The position numbers were made by a program, and so were the translations under genes. From NCBI RefSeq assembly GCF_035998295.1, contig NZ_DASYHS010000145.1:14324-78323 (forward strand): a DNA stretch of 64,000 bases, read 5' to 3'. Below the pieces are notes generated by a model. The model did not search any database. It was not told where the DNA came from and worked only from the letters and a program-made list of their open reading frames with translations. Position 1 is the stretch's first letter. Every line of letters starts with the position of its first letter. Shown one piece after another: positions 25,184-34,502 of the stretch. The stretch is from DASYHS01 sp035998295 (GTDB lineage Bacteria > Pseudomonadota > Alphaproteobacteria > Azospirillales > Azospirillaceae).

Positions 25184-26632
25184 ATGACCGCACGCTTCAG
25201 GCCGCCCCCGATCGCCCCGGTCCGGGGCGTGGCCCAGCCGCGCATGGCGCCGTCCGGCGCCGGTGCCAGGAACGGCGCGCCTCCGCCGCCGGCTGCCGCC
25301 GCTGCCCGGCACTTCGCGCCGCCTCCGATCGCCGGCGCCACGGGCGGCGCGCTGCGGGCCGGCATCGTCCAGGGCCGCTTCGTCGGCGCGCCGCGCGTCG
25401 CCCAGGCGCGCGGGGCCGGTGCGGGCGGGCGCCCCGGCGCCCTCGCCCTGCCCGACGAGGTCAGGCTCCCCGCCGGCGGCGGCGCGCCGCTGCCGGACGG
25501 GCTGCGCACGCAGATGGAAACCTTCTTCAAGGCCGATTTCTCGGCCGTGCGGGTCCATGTCGGGCCGCAGGCGCCGGCGATCGGCGCGCTGGCCTTCACG
25601 ACCGGCACCAGCATCTTCTTCGCCCCCGGCCAGTACCAGCCCACGACCGTGCAGGGCCGCATGCTGCTGGGGCACGAACTCGCCCATGTCGTGCAGCAGC
25701 GCAGCGGCCGGGTGCGCAACCCGCTGGGGTCCGGGATCGCCATCGTCCAGGACGGGGCGCTGGAGGCCGAAGCCGACCGCCTCGGCCGGCAGGCCGCCCT
25801 GTCCTGCCCTCCCGCCCATGGCGGCGGACGGTCGGTGCAGGCCGCGACGGCGCCGGGCCGCCAGCTCCGCGGCGCGCCGGTCGTCCAGCGGATGCAGCAC
25901 AACGCCCCGTTCTACGTCCCGACCGAGCAGGAGGCGCCCGTCTATTACGAGGTCCGCGACATGCGGACCAACAACGGCAACGTCCTCTCCGACAACAAGG
26001 TGCGCGGCAACCTGTTCGAAGCGGCGTCCAAGCAGGAGTTGGAGAGCATGGGCCTCTTCAACGCCGTCTACGACGCCAACCTGATCATCACCAACTGCCC
26101 GGCCGTGGACTTCATCTGCCTCGACTTCGACAACCAGCTGAAGTTTGCCCAGTGCAAGAACCATCAGAACGCGCAGGGCTACATAACGGATATCGGCGCC
26201 AGGGGCGACGATGCGATGCTCTTCGTCAAGAAGATGGTCTCGCGCACCCTCCAGGGCGTCGTCGTCGCCGAATCCCAGAGGATGAGGCAGTATGCCACAA
26301 CCAACAACATTGGACCTCTGCAGGAATTCCTGAACTCAATCGATCAATATTACAACTTCAATCCCAATTCCAATAACGGCAACAGCGAATACGTCGACAA
26401 GAACGACGCGCCCGTCAAATGGATGAGGGACAGGATCTTCTTCCCCGTCCCCGAGGACATCGCGCTCCAGCTGCCCTCCCAGTATGCCTATTGCTGCATC
26501 ATCCTCGAGCGGCGGACGCAGGACTTCTCCAAGATGCTGGACCTGATGAACTACAAGGTGACCCGGACGTCGAAGCAGGTCCGGATGGACGAGGAAAACG
26601 ACGAGTATCGCCCCCCCGGCAACGGTCTCTAA
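25184..26632 (+). CDS. DUF4157 (eCIS-core) protein with probable PD-(D/E)xK nuclease C-terminus
   Basis: A 482-residue modular protein. Residues 1-80 are a Pro/Ala-rich leader with FRPPPIAP (5-12) and FAPPPIAG (44-51). Residues 95-200 form a DUF4157 domain: LPDGLRTQMETFFKADFS, VRVHVGPQAP, TGTSIFFAPGQY and the zincin-like HELAHVVQQ (H164, H168). VQR (234-236) ends the common part. Residues 240-482 are toxin-like, with GNLFEA (E279), PAVDF (D309) and AQCK (Q323-K325), the spacing of a PD-(D/E/Q)xK nuclease. DNA of the C-terminus near 26280-26390 is AT-richer, suggesting acquisition. DUF4157 marks cargo of extracellular contractile injection systems, but no such genes are near. GAGGA precedes the ATG; TATACT at 25147-25152 is a possible -10. 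Confidence 0.85.
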   Translation: MTARFRPPPIAPVRGVAQPRMAPSGAGARNGAPPPPAAAAARHFAPPPIAGATGGALRAGIVQGRFVGAPRVAQARGAGAGGRPGALALPDEVRLPAGGGAPLPDGLRTQMETFFKADFSAVRVHVGPQAPAIGALAFTTGTSIFFAPGQYQPTTVQGRMLLGHELAHVVQQRSGRVRNPLGSGIAIVQDGALEAEADRLGRQAALSCPPAHGGGRSVQAATAPGRQLRGAPVVQRMQHNAPFYVPTEQEAPVYYEVRDMRTNNGNVLSDNKVRGNLFEAASKQELESMGLFNAVYDANLIITNCPAVDFICLDFDNQLKFAQCKNHQNAQGYITDIGARGDDAMLFVKKMVSRTLQGVVVAESQRMRQYATTNNIGPLQEFLNSIDQYYNFNPNSNNGNSEYVDKNDAPVKWMRDRIFFPVPEDIALQLPSQYAYCCIILERRTQDFSKMLDLMNYKVTRTSKQVRMDEENDEYRPPGNGL

Positions 26633-27507
26633 CGCCTGGATCCCGCGGTGCCATGGAACGTCGCCGCGGGGACATAGGCCTCCGGCAAATCGATGCCCGG
26701 CGGCAGGTCGTGCCCGAGGGCGAGCAGGTCGGGCAGCAGATGCGTATGCGGCCCCTCGGGAGAACGGCCGCCGGGAGGCGGGATCGGCGTGCCGATCTCC
26801 GCGCGGCCGATGCCGGTCTCGACGACGCGGGTCGGCCCCGCCTCGACGATCGCCGCCCCGGCCGCCGCCAGCACCTCGCCCAGCGGCGCGCCGGCGAGGC
26901 CGCGCAGCCGCGCGGCCAGCGCGGGTTCGGCGACACGGACCATGAAACGGGTCGCGGTGCGCCCGAGGCCGAGGTCGAACAGGACCTCGCCGCGCCGGGC
27001 CGGGTCGATGGCGGCGTGGTCGGGGCCGATCTCCGTCAGGCCCGACGCGACGGGTAGCGCCAGCCGGCTGCGATGCAGCGCCAGGATCACCGCCCGCACC
27101 CCGTCCCCTTCGGGGTCGTGCACCTGGATCGCCCGCGTCGTCTCCCCGATCGCCAGCCGCAGCGCACCGCCCGGCGCCGTCGCGACGACCGCATCCCCGT
27201 CGTCCGAGACGGCGCAGCCGGCCGCGACGAACTCGGCCGAGGCGCCATGGCAGCCCAGGACCCAGGTTCCGCCCGCCGCCATCGTTTCCCGCACGAAGGC
27301 GCGGATGTCCTCCGCCGTCCAGGCCGGCCGCCGCAGCCCGACGCCGAGCGCGCGCAGCCGCCCCGGCAGTTCCTCCCAGACCGCGCGCCGCCAGACCTCG
27401 CCGCCCGCGCGCCAGCCGCCGATCTCCGCCTCGCTCCGCCCGCAGCCGCGGCAATAGCCGGTCGCCGCGTCGTACTCGCACACGCCGATGCAGGGACTCG
27501 CGATCAT
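26629..27507 (-). CDS. DUF1289 domain protein with extra C-terminal domain
   Basis: A 292-residue protein. Residues 1-55 are a DUF1289 zinc-finger-like domain, SPCIGVCEYDAATGYCRGCG followed by RSEAEIGGW. Most DUF1289 proteins are under 100 residues; here about 230 more residues follow, with TWVLGCHGASAEF and RIxxHD-free hydrophobic/Arg text such as DLGLGRTATRFMVRVAEPAL. Function unknown. Start 27507 follows GGAGAGG. Its stop codon overlaps the convergent DUF4157 gene stop. Confidence 0.8.
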   Translation of the reverse strand: MIASPCIGVCEYDAATGYCRGCGRSEAEIGGWRAGGEVWRRAVWEELPGRLRALGVGLRRPAWTAEDIRAFVRETMAAGGTWVLGCHGASAEFVAAGCAVSDDGDAVVATAPGGALRLAIGETTRAIQVHDPEGDGVRAVILALHRSRLALPVASGLTEIGPDHAAIDPARRGEVLFDLGLGRTATRFMVRVAEPALAARLRGLAGAPLGEVLAAAGAAIVEAGPTRVVETGIGRAEIGTPIPPPGGRSPEGPHTHLLPDLLALGHDLPPGIDLPEAYVPAATFHGTAGSRR

Positions 27508-27653
27508 GCGCCTCTCCGGTGCATTCCGTTTCGCCGGGCGAAGGTTGAGCACGGGGCGGCGGGTCGCCGCAACCGGAATTGCCCCGGACCGGCCGGGAAC
27601 CACGCGCCATCCGTGCCATTGAAGACGCAGGACCGCCACCGCCGGAGACACGC

Positions 27654-27998
27654 ATGCACGCCAGCCGTGCCCAACGGGCCGAACGGGCCGCCCGGGTGGT
27701 CGAGCGGACGTGCCAGGCCGGCATCGCCGTCCTGTTCGCCGGCGCCGCCTGGATCGGCACGCCCGACACCTCGGCCCTGGCGCGCGAGGCCAAGATCGTC
27801 GTGTTCCCGCTGGCGCTCGACCGGGCCGACCAGGTCCGCGCGGTCGCGGCCGCCTCGGGCCTGCCGCTCGCCACCGGCTGGCTGCCGAACGTCATCCTCG
27901 CCGTCCCCGGCGACGAGGCGTTCGCCGGCGGCGTGCGCGCCCGCGGCGCCTGGCTCGTGTTCGACGCGGCAGGCGTCGCCGGCTGCCTGGGTTGGTAG
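27654..27998 (+). CDS. Small membrane-anchored hypothetical protein (114 aa)
   Basis: Begins MHASRAQRAERAARVVERT, followed by one hydrophobic segment (about residues 22-38, AGIAVLFAGAAWIG), then an alpha/beta-like soluble part with IVVFPLALDRADQVRAVAAA and a final LVFDAAGVAGC. GGAG is 6 bases before the ATG. No family recognised. It is convergent with the thiolase, 2 bases between stops. Confidence 0.65.
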   Translation: MHASRAQRAERAARVVERTCQAGIAVLFAGAAWIGTPDTSALAREAKIVVFPLALDRADQVRAVAAASGLPLATGWLPNVILAVPGDEAFAGGVRARGAWLVFDAAGVAGCLGW

Positions 27999-28000
27999 CC

Positions 28001-29224
28001 TCAGGCGGCTTCCAGCAGCACCGCGATCCCCTGCCCGCCCCCGGCGCACGCACTCGCCACGCCCAGTCCCTGTCCCGACCGGCGCAGCTCGCGCGCCAGC
28101 GTCAGCGTGCAGCGCACGCCGGTCACGCCGAGCGGATGCCCGATCGCGATCGCCCCGCCGTTGACGTTGACCCGCTCGCGCTCCAGGCCCAGCTCCCGCT
28201 CGACCGCCAGGTACTGCGCGCCGAACGCCTCGTTGATCTCGAACCGACCGATCCGGTCCAGCGGCAGGTCGGTCTTGCGCAGCAGCGCGCGGATCGCCGG
28301 CGCCGGTCCGATGCCCATCACCTCCGGCGGCACGCCGACCGACGCCCCCGCGACGATCCGGGCCAGCGGCTTCAGCCCGTGCCGGCGGACGAAGTCGCCG
28401 GACGCCACCAGCACCGCCGCGGCCCCGTCGACGATCGCCGAGCTGTTGCCCCCGGTCTGCACCCCGCCGAAGGCGGGCTTCAGCTTTGCCAGCACGTCGC
28501 GCGGCGTCGGGCGGACATGCTCGTCCTCGGCGAAGCTCTCGACCCCGCGCGGCAGGGCGAGGCGGCGCGGCCGGTAGCCCTCGGCCGCGAACTCCTCCGT
28601 CCTCAGCGGCACGATCTCGCCGGCATGGAACCCGCCGTCGCGCGCCGCGACCGCCGCGGCGAAGCTGCGCGCGGCGTAGTCGTCGACCTCCTCGCGCGTG
28701 ATGGCATAGCGCTCGGCGAGTTTCTCCGCCGTCTCGCCCATGCGGATGCCGGGCGCGGTGTCGAGGGTCGCCTCCCACAGGAAGTCGCGGAAATCGACCT
28801 GCCCCATGCGGAAGCCGGAGCGGTGCGTGAAGGCCGCGACGGGGTTGCGCGACATCGACTCGGCCCCGACGCACAGCGCCAGATGCCCGCGGCCGAGCGC
28901 GATGTGGTCGGCGCCCTGTAGGATCGCCTCGAAGCCCGAGCCGCACAGCCGGTGGACGAGCAGCGCCGGCACCTCGACCGGGACCCCGGAATAGAGGCCG
29001 ACATGGCGCGGCAGGTAATAGGCGTCGAAGCTGGCCTGCGCGACATTGGCGGCGATCACGGTATCGACCGCCGCCGGGTCGACGCCCGCGCGCCCGATCG
29101 CGGCGCGCGCCGCCGCGATCCCGAGATCGGTCGGCGAGACGGTGCCCAGCGTGCCGGCGTAGTCGGCGAAGCCGGTCCGCACGCCGTCGACCAGCCAGAT
29201 GTCGTCATAGGTGGACGCGGTCAC
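28001..29224 (-). CDS. Acetyl-CoA acyltransferase (thiolase)
   Basis: A 407-residue thiolase. Active-site Cys in VHRLCGSGFEAI (about residue 93), FEINEAFGAQYLA, the His motif GGAIAIGHPLGVTG and the C-terminal ASACAGGGQG all present. It cleaves a 3-ketoacyl-CoA to acetyl-CoA. Last gene of the minus-strand aromatic operon, 4 bases after the feruloyl-CoA-synthase-like gene. This supports a beta-oxidative shortening of phenylpropenoyl-CoA side chains (inference). Confidence 0.94.
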   Translation of the reverse strand: MTASTYDDIWLVDGVRTGFADYAGTLGTVSPTDLGIAAARAAIGRAGVDPAAVDTVIAANVAQASFDAYYLPRHVGLYSGVPVEVPALLVHRLCGSGFEAILQGADHIALGRGHLALCVGAESMSRNPVAAFTHRSGFRMGQVDFRDFLWEATLDTAPGIRMGETAEKLAERYAITREEVDDYAARSFAAAVAARDGGFHAGEIVPLRTEEFAAEGYRPRRLALPRGVESFAEDEHVRPTPRDVLAKLKPAFGGVQTGGNSSAIVDGAAAVLVASGDFVRRHGLKPLARIVAGASVGVPPEVMGIGPAPAIRALLRKTDLPLDRIGRFEINEAFGAQYLAVERELGLERERVNVNGGAIAIGHPLGVTGVRCTLTLARELRRSGQGLGVASACAGGGQGIAVLLEAA

Positions 29225-29228
29225 GGCG

Positions 29229-31067
29229 TCAGTCCTCCAGGCGGATGATGTCGGGGTCCGGATGCGCTGCGTGCAGCCGTTCGACCAGTGCCGCGCGGCA
29301 GGTCAGGACGGCGCGCTGGTTGATGTAGCCCTTGTCCGTGATCTCGTTGGCGTCGATCGAGGGCGGCTCGGTCGTCACCACGGCGCGCGCGACCCGGGTC
29401 GAGCTGCCGCCGCCCGCCGCCAGCGTCCCGAGCGCCCGGCGGATCGCGCCGCGCACCCGCTCGTCGCGCACCAGGTCGGCGATCGGCGCGTCGGCCCCCA
29501 GGTCCGGGCACAGCGCGCGGCAGCCGGCGGCACTCGGGAACACCAGCAGCCCGATCTCGTCCCGGTCGTGCCCGGTGACGACGGCGTCCTCGACCGCCGG
29601 CGCGGCCGCCGCGATCGCCGCGACCCTCAGCGCGCCGACATTGACCCAGGTGCCGCTGGCCAGCTTGAAGTTCTCGGCGATGCGGCCGTCGAAGACGATG
29701 CCCGCCCCCGGGTCCTCCGGATCGACGAGGCGGCCGGCGTCGCCGGTCCTGTAGAACCCCTCCTCGTCGAAGGCCGCCGCCGTCAGCTCGGGCTGGCGCC
29801 AGTAGCCGGGCGTGATGTTGGGGCCCCGCACCCGCAGCTCGAACTTGCCGCCGTCGGGGACCATCTTGACCTCGTTGCCCGGCGCCGGCACGCCGATGTT
29901 GCCGGCGCGCCCGATCGGGAAATGGACGCAGGTCACCATCGGCGCCGTCTCCGTGGCGCCCCAGGCCGAGACCATCGGCACCCGCCGCCCGAGCACGTCG
30001 TCGCCCAGGCGCTCCAGCCGCTCCCACAGGCTCTGCGGCAGGGCGGCCCCGGCATAGAAGATCAGGTCGAGGTCGCCGAAGAAGCGCCTCGCCAGGTCCC
30101 GGTCGGCCTCCAGATGGTCCAGCAGCATCGCGAAGCCGCGCGGGACGTTGAAGTAGACCGTGGGCGCCACCTCGCGCAGGTTCGCGACCGTCCGCTCGAT
30201 CAGGCCCGGGACCGGCTTGCCCTCGTCGATATGCAGCGTCCCGCCGTTGCGCAGCACGAGGTTGAAGCAGAAATTGCCGCCGAAGGTGTGATTCCACGGC
30301 AGCCAGTCGACCAGCACCGGCGGGCGCCCCTCCAGGAACGGCCAGCACCGCGCCAGGCTCTCCTGGTTGGCGCACAGCATGCGCTGGGTGTTGACGACCC
30401 CCTTGGGCTGCGCGGTCGAGCCGGAGGTGAACAGGATCTTGGCGACCGTGTCCGGGCCGACCGCGGCATGGGCCTCGTCGACCGCCGCCGTCGGCGTCGC
30501 GCCGAGATCCGCGAACGCCGTGGCGCCGGCCGGCACGCCGGACGAGACGACCGGCTCCGCGCCGGCGAAGTCGACCGTCTCCAGCACGCGGCCGTAGCGC
30601 TCGCCGTCGTCGGCGAACACCAGGCCCGGCCGCACCAGCTCCGCGATGTAGCGGACTTTGCCGAAGTCCTGGGACAGGCGCGAATAGGCCGGCGAGACCG
30701 GCACGACCGGCACGCCGACATGCATCGCGGCCAGTGCCAGCAGCGCGTGGTCGATGCCGTTGTCGGACAGCACCATCACCGGGCGGTCGGGCGACAGCCG
30801 CCGGTCCAGCAGCGCCTGCGCGATCGAGCGCACGCGCGCCAGCGCCGCGGCGTAGCCGACTCGGCGCCACTGCCCGTCCGCGCCGCGCTGGGCGAGGAAG
30901 TCGCGGTCCGGCGTCTCGGCCGCCCAGCGGGCGAGATGGTCGTCCAGGCAGCGCGGGTCGGCGGTCACCCTGTCCGCCGAGCGCAGGAGCAGGCTGCCGT
31001 CGGGACGCCGCTCGACCCGGATGTCGGGCCGGGCGAAGGCGGATGTGGAGATGGTCTGCTGCAGCAT
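29229..31067 (-). CDS. Feruloyl-CoA synthase-like acyl-CoA ligase
   Basis: A 612-residue ANL ligase. AMP motif LFTSGSTAQPKGVVNTQRML, DWLPWNHTFGGNFCFN, SAWGATETAPMVTCVHFPIG, KFELRVRGPNITPGYWRQ and the C-terminal DEITDKGYINQ-like text (here ANEITDKGYINQRAVL) are the feruloyl-CoA synthase branch. It would activate ferulate, p-coumarate, cinnamate or similar acids. Start 31067 is 8 bases after the ATPase stop. The substrate within the phenylpropenoids cannot be fixed from sequence. Confidence 0.9.
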   Translation of the reverse strand: MLQQTISTSAFARPDIRVERRPDGSLLLRSADRVTADPRCLDDHLARWAAETPDRDFLAQRGADGQWRRVGYAAALARVRSIAQALLDRRLSPDRPVMVLSDNGIDHALLALAAMHVGVPVVPVSPAYSRLSQDFGKVRYIAELVRPGLVFADDGERYGRVLETVDFAGAEPVVSSGVPAGATAFADLGATPTAAVDEAHAAVGPDTVAKILFTSGSTAQPKGVVNTQRMLCANQESLARCWPFLEGRPPVLVDWLPWNHTFGGNFCFNLVLRNGGTLHIDEGKPVPGLIERTVANLREVAPTVYFNVPRGFAMLLDHLEADRDLARRFFGDLDLIFYAGAALPQSLWERLERLGDDVLGRRVPMVSAWGATETAPMVTCVHFPIGRAGNIGVPAPGNEVKMVPDGGKFELRVRGPNITPGYWRQPELTAAAFDEEGFYRTGDAGRLVDPEDPGAGIVFDGRIAENFKLASGTWVNVGALRVAAIAAAAPAVEDAVVTGHDRDEIGLLVFPSAAGCRALCPDLGADAPIADLVRDERVRGAIRRALGTLAAGGGSSTRVARAVVTTEPPSIDANEITDKGYINQRAVLTCRAALVERLHAAHPDPDIIRLED

Positions 31068-31075
31068 CGCTAACC

Positions 31076-31779
<704 letters not shown>

Positions 31780-31780
<1 letters not shown>

Positions 31781-32547
31781 CAATGCGCCTCCCCGAGATA
31801 GCATTCCAGCACATGGGGGTCGCGCGCGACGTCCTCGGGCGCGCCCTCCGCGATCTTCCGGCCATGGTGCAGGACGACGATGTGGCCCGACAGCGCCATC
31901 ACCGCGCGCATCACGTGCTCGATCAGCAGGATGGTCAGGCCGGTGCGCGCCGACAGGTCCTTCAGCGTCTCCACCATCGCGTCGACCTCGACCGGGCGCA
32001 GCCCCGCCATCACCTCGTCGAGCAGCAGGATCTTCGGCCGCGTCGCCAGCGCCCGCGCCGTCTCCAGGCGCTTGCGGTCCGGCAGGGTCAGCCCGCTCGC
32101 GGGAAGATGCGCCTTCGACGACAGGCCGAGCAGGTCCAGGATGTCCATCGCCGCGCGGCGGGCCTCGCCGACGCCGGGGCTGCGGTGCAGCGCCCCGACC
32201 AGCACGTTCTCCAGCACCGACAGCGCGCCGAACGGCTTCACGATCTGGAAGGTGCGCCCGATCCCGGCGCGGCACGCCCGGTCCGGGCTGATCCCGGTCA
32301 CGTCGGCCCCGTCGAGCACGACGCTGCCGCCGCTCGGCGGCAGCGCGCCCGCGATCAGGTTGAAGGTCGTCGTCTTGCCGGCGCCGTTCGGGCCGATCAG
32401 GCCGACGATCGCGCCGCGCGGGACCGAGAAGCTGACGTCGTCGACGGCGCGCAGGCCGCGGAAGCTCTTCGACAGCCCGCGGACCTCCAGCAGCGGCGCG
32501 GCGGCCCCCGCCGGGGCGCCCGCATGGATGCTCGGGACGGCGCTCAT
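31780..32547 (-). CDS. LivG-type ABC ATPase (second importer)
   Basis: A 255-residue ATPase: Walker A GPNGAGKTTTFNLIAG, GRTFQIVKPFGALSVLENV, a degenerate signature ASGLTLPDRKRLETARAL instead of LSGGQ, Walker B ILLLDEVMAGLRP and switch LLIEHVMRAV. The degenerate signature is frequent in this subfamily. Overlaps LivM-type gene by 4 bases. Confidence 0.94.
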
Positions 32548-33569
32548 GGCCGCGCCTCCAGGCCCAGCCGCCGGCGCAACCACGGCCAGATGCCGGCCGG
32601 GCGCAGCGCCACGATCACCAGCAGCGCGACGCCGTAGAACCACAGCTTGATCCCGTCCACGCCCAGCCCCTCGGTCGCGACCGTCAGCCCCTCGCCCAGG
32701 ATATGCAGCAGGAAGGCGCCGAGGATCGGGCCGAACAGCGTGCCCAGGCCGCCGACGATCGGGGCGAGGATCATCTCGATCGAGCGGTGCATCGCGAAGG
32801 TCGTCTCGGGGTAGAGGTTGTTGTAGTAGAAGGCGAACACGGCCCCGCCGACCGCCGTCATCGCCGAGGACACCGCGATCGCCGCCATGCGGTAGCGGAA
32901 GACGTCGATGCCCAGCGCCGCGGCCGCGTCGGGGTCCTCGCGGATCGCCTGCCAGTAGAAGCCGACGCGCCGGCGCAGCAGCGCGTGGCACAGCGCCAGC
33001 GCCCCCAGGGTCATGGCCACCAGCACGTAGTAGAACATCGTCGACGAGCCGCGCAGGTACAGCAGGTCGTTGTCGGCCCGGTTCGTCACCGGCAGGAACA
33101 GCCCACCCGAGCCGCCTACCCAATCGAAATGGTCGAACAGGATGCGCGTGAACTCCGCGAACGAGATCGTCAGAAGCGCGAAGTAGACGCCCTTGACCCC
33201 GAACCGGAAGCTGAGCGTGCCGATCAACGCCCCGGCGGCGGCCGCGACCGCCGCCCCCGCGGCCATGCCGAGCCAGGGCGGCAGGCCCCAGTGCACGAAC
33301 AGGGCGGACGCCGTGTAGGCGCCCAGGCCGAAATACAGCGCATGCCCCAGCGACAGCAGGCCGGCGAAGCCCATCATCACGTTCCAGGCCTGGCCGAGAT
33401 AGGCCGCCATCAGGATCACGACCATCAGCGAGATCAGGAAGTCGCCCGCGACCGACGGCAGCGCCAGCAGCGCCGCCACCAGCAGGCCGAGCGCCACGGC
33501 GGCGCGCGGCGTCAGGCCCCAGATCCCGCTCTGGCGCGAACGGATCGCGCCGACGGCTTCGGTCGTCAT
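32544..33569 (-). CDS. LivM-type ABC permease (second importer)
   Basis: A 341-residue inner-membrane permease: LGQAWNVMMGFAGLLSLGHA, KGVYFALLTISFAEFTRILF and the coupling motif APIVGGLGTLFGPILGAF. About nine hydrophobic segments and an Arg-rich C-terminus. Start 33569 overlaps the LivH-type stop by 4 bases. Confidence 0.94.
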   Translation of the reverse strand: MTTEAVGAIRSRQSGIWGLTPRAAVALGLLVAALLALPSVAGDFLISLMVVILMAAYLGQAWNVMMGFAGLLSLGHALYFGLGAYTASALFVHWGLPPWLGMAAGAAVAAAAGALIGTLSFRFGVKGVYFALLTISFAEFTRILFDHFDWVGGSGGLFLPVTNRADNDLLYLRGSSTMFYYVLVAMTLGALALCHALLRRRVGFYWQAIREDPDAAAALGIDVFRYRMAAIAVSSAMTAVGGAVFAFYYNNLYPETTFAMHRSIEMILAPIVGGLGTLFGPILGAFLLHILGEGLTVATEGLGVDGIKLWFYGVALLVIVALRPAGIWPWLRRRLGLEARP

Positions 33570-34432
33570 TGCCGGGCTCCCATCAGGCCCTGCGGCCGCA
33601 GCAGCAGGACCAGTATCAGCAGGCCGAAGCTGAACATGCTCTTGAGCGACGGCGCGATCAGGAAGCCGGACAGCGCCTCCGACAGCCCGACCAGCACGCC
33701 GCCGAGCAGCGCGCCCCAGAAGCTTCCCAGCCCGCCCAGGATCACGATGATGAAGGCGAGCAGCGTGTAGTCCGCCGCGAGATAGGGATGGACGTCGACC
33801 AGCAGCACCATCAGGCTGCCGGCCGCGCCGACGCAGGCGGCGCCGATGCCGAAGGTGACGGCGTAGAGCTTGAGCACGTCGAGCCCGATCACCTGCGCGC
33901 CGACCTGGTTGTCCGCGCAGGCCCGGATCGCCTTGCCGAGATGCGTGAAGCGGAAGAACGCCCACAGCGCGAGCGCCAGGAGGACGGCCCCGCTCGCCGC
34001 ATAGACCCTGACCTTGTCCAGCAGCACCGGCCCGACCTCGAAGCTGTCGAAGGCGTAGTCCAGCGGCACGCCGCGGGCATCGGGGCCGAACAGCATCAGG
34101 TTGCTGCTGGTGAGGACCAGGCCGAGCGCCAGCAGCAGCAGGAACTGGATGTGGTCCGGCATCGCGACGTAGCGGTTGATCAGCCCGCGCTGCAGCCCGT
34201 AGCCGGCCACGAACAGGGCGCCGGCGACGATCGGCAGCGACAGCATCGGGTCCAGCCCGAAGGCGCCGTGCAGCAGGAAGGCGCCGAACATGCCGATGAC
34301 CATCATCTCGCCATGGGCGAAGTTGACGACCCGCAGCACGCCGAAGATCACCGACAGGCCGAGCGCCATGAGGCCGTACACGGCGCCGGTCAGGCAGCCC
34401 GCGACGAGGATGTTGAGATAGATCGAGAGCAT
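33566..34432 (-). CDS. LivH-type ABC permease (second importer)
   Basis: A 288-residue inner-membrane permease: GAVYGLMALGLSVIFGVLRV, VNFAHGEMMVIGMFGAFL and FIIVILGGLGSFWGALLGG. First permease of the hydroxycinnamate-linked importer. A strong GC hairpin separates it from the binding-protein gene. Confidence 0.94.
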   Translation of the reverse strand: MLSIYLNILVAGCLTGAVYGLMALGLSVIFGVLRVVNFAHGEMMVIGMFGAFLLHGAFGLDPMLSLPIVAGALFVAGYGLQRGLINRYVAMPDHIQFLLLLALGLVLTSSNLMLFGPDARGVPLDYAFDSFEVGPVLLDKVRVYAASGAVLLALALWAFFRFTHLGKAIRACADNQVGAQVIGLDVLKLYAVTFGIGAACVGAAGSLMVLLVDVHPYLAADYTLLAFIIVILGGLGSFWGALLGGVLVGLSEALSGFLIAPSLKSMFSFGLLILVLLLRPQGLMGARQ

Positions 34433-34457
34433 GGGTCCACCCGCTCGCCCGCAGGGA

Positions 34458-34490
34458 CCCGGGGCCGGCGCCGCGCGCGCCGGCCCCGGG
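34458..34490. terminator. Intercistronic hairpin between binding-protein and permease genes
   Basis: Perfect 13-base arms, CCCGGGGCCGGCG at 34458-34470 and its complement at 34478-34490, with a 7-base loop. No U-run. It is well placed to stabilise the binding-protein mRNA and lower permease expression. Confidence 0.7.
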
Positions 34491-34502
34491 GAACGCCCGG
34501 CC

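Noticed and set aside
25184..26632. A full eCIS cluster around the DUF4157 gene
   Set aside because: No sheath, tube, baseplate or AAA+ gene is present within the window.
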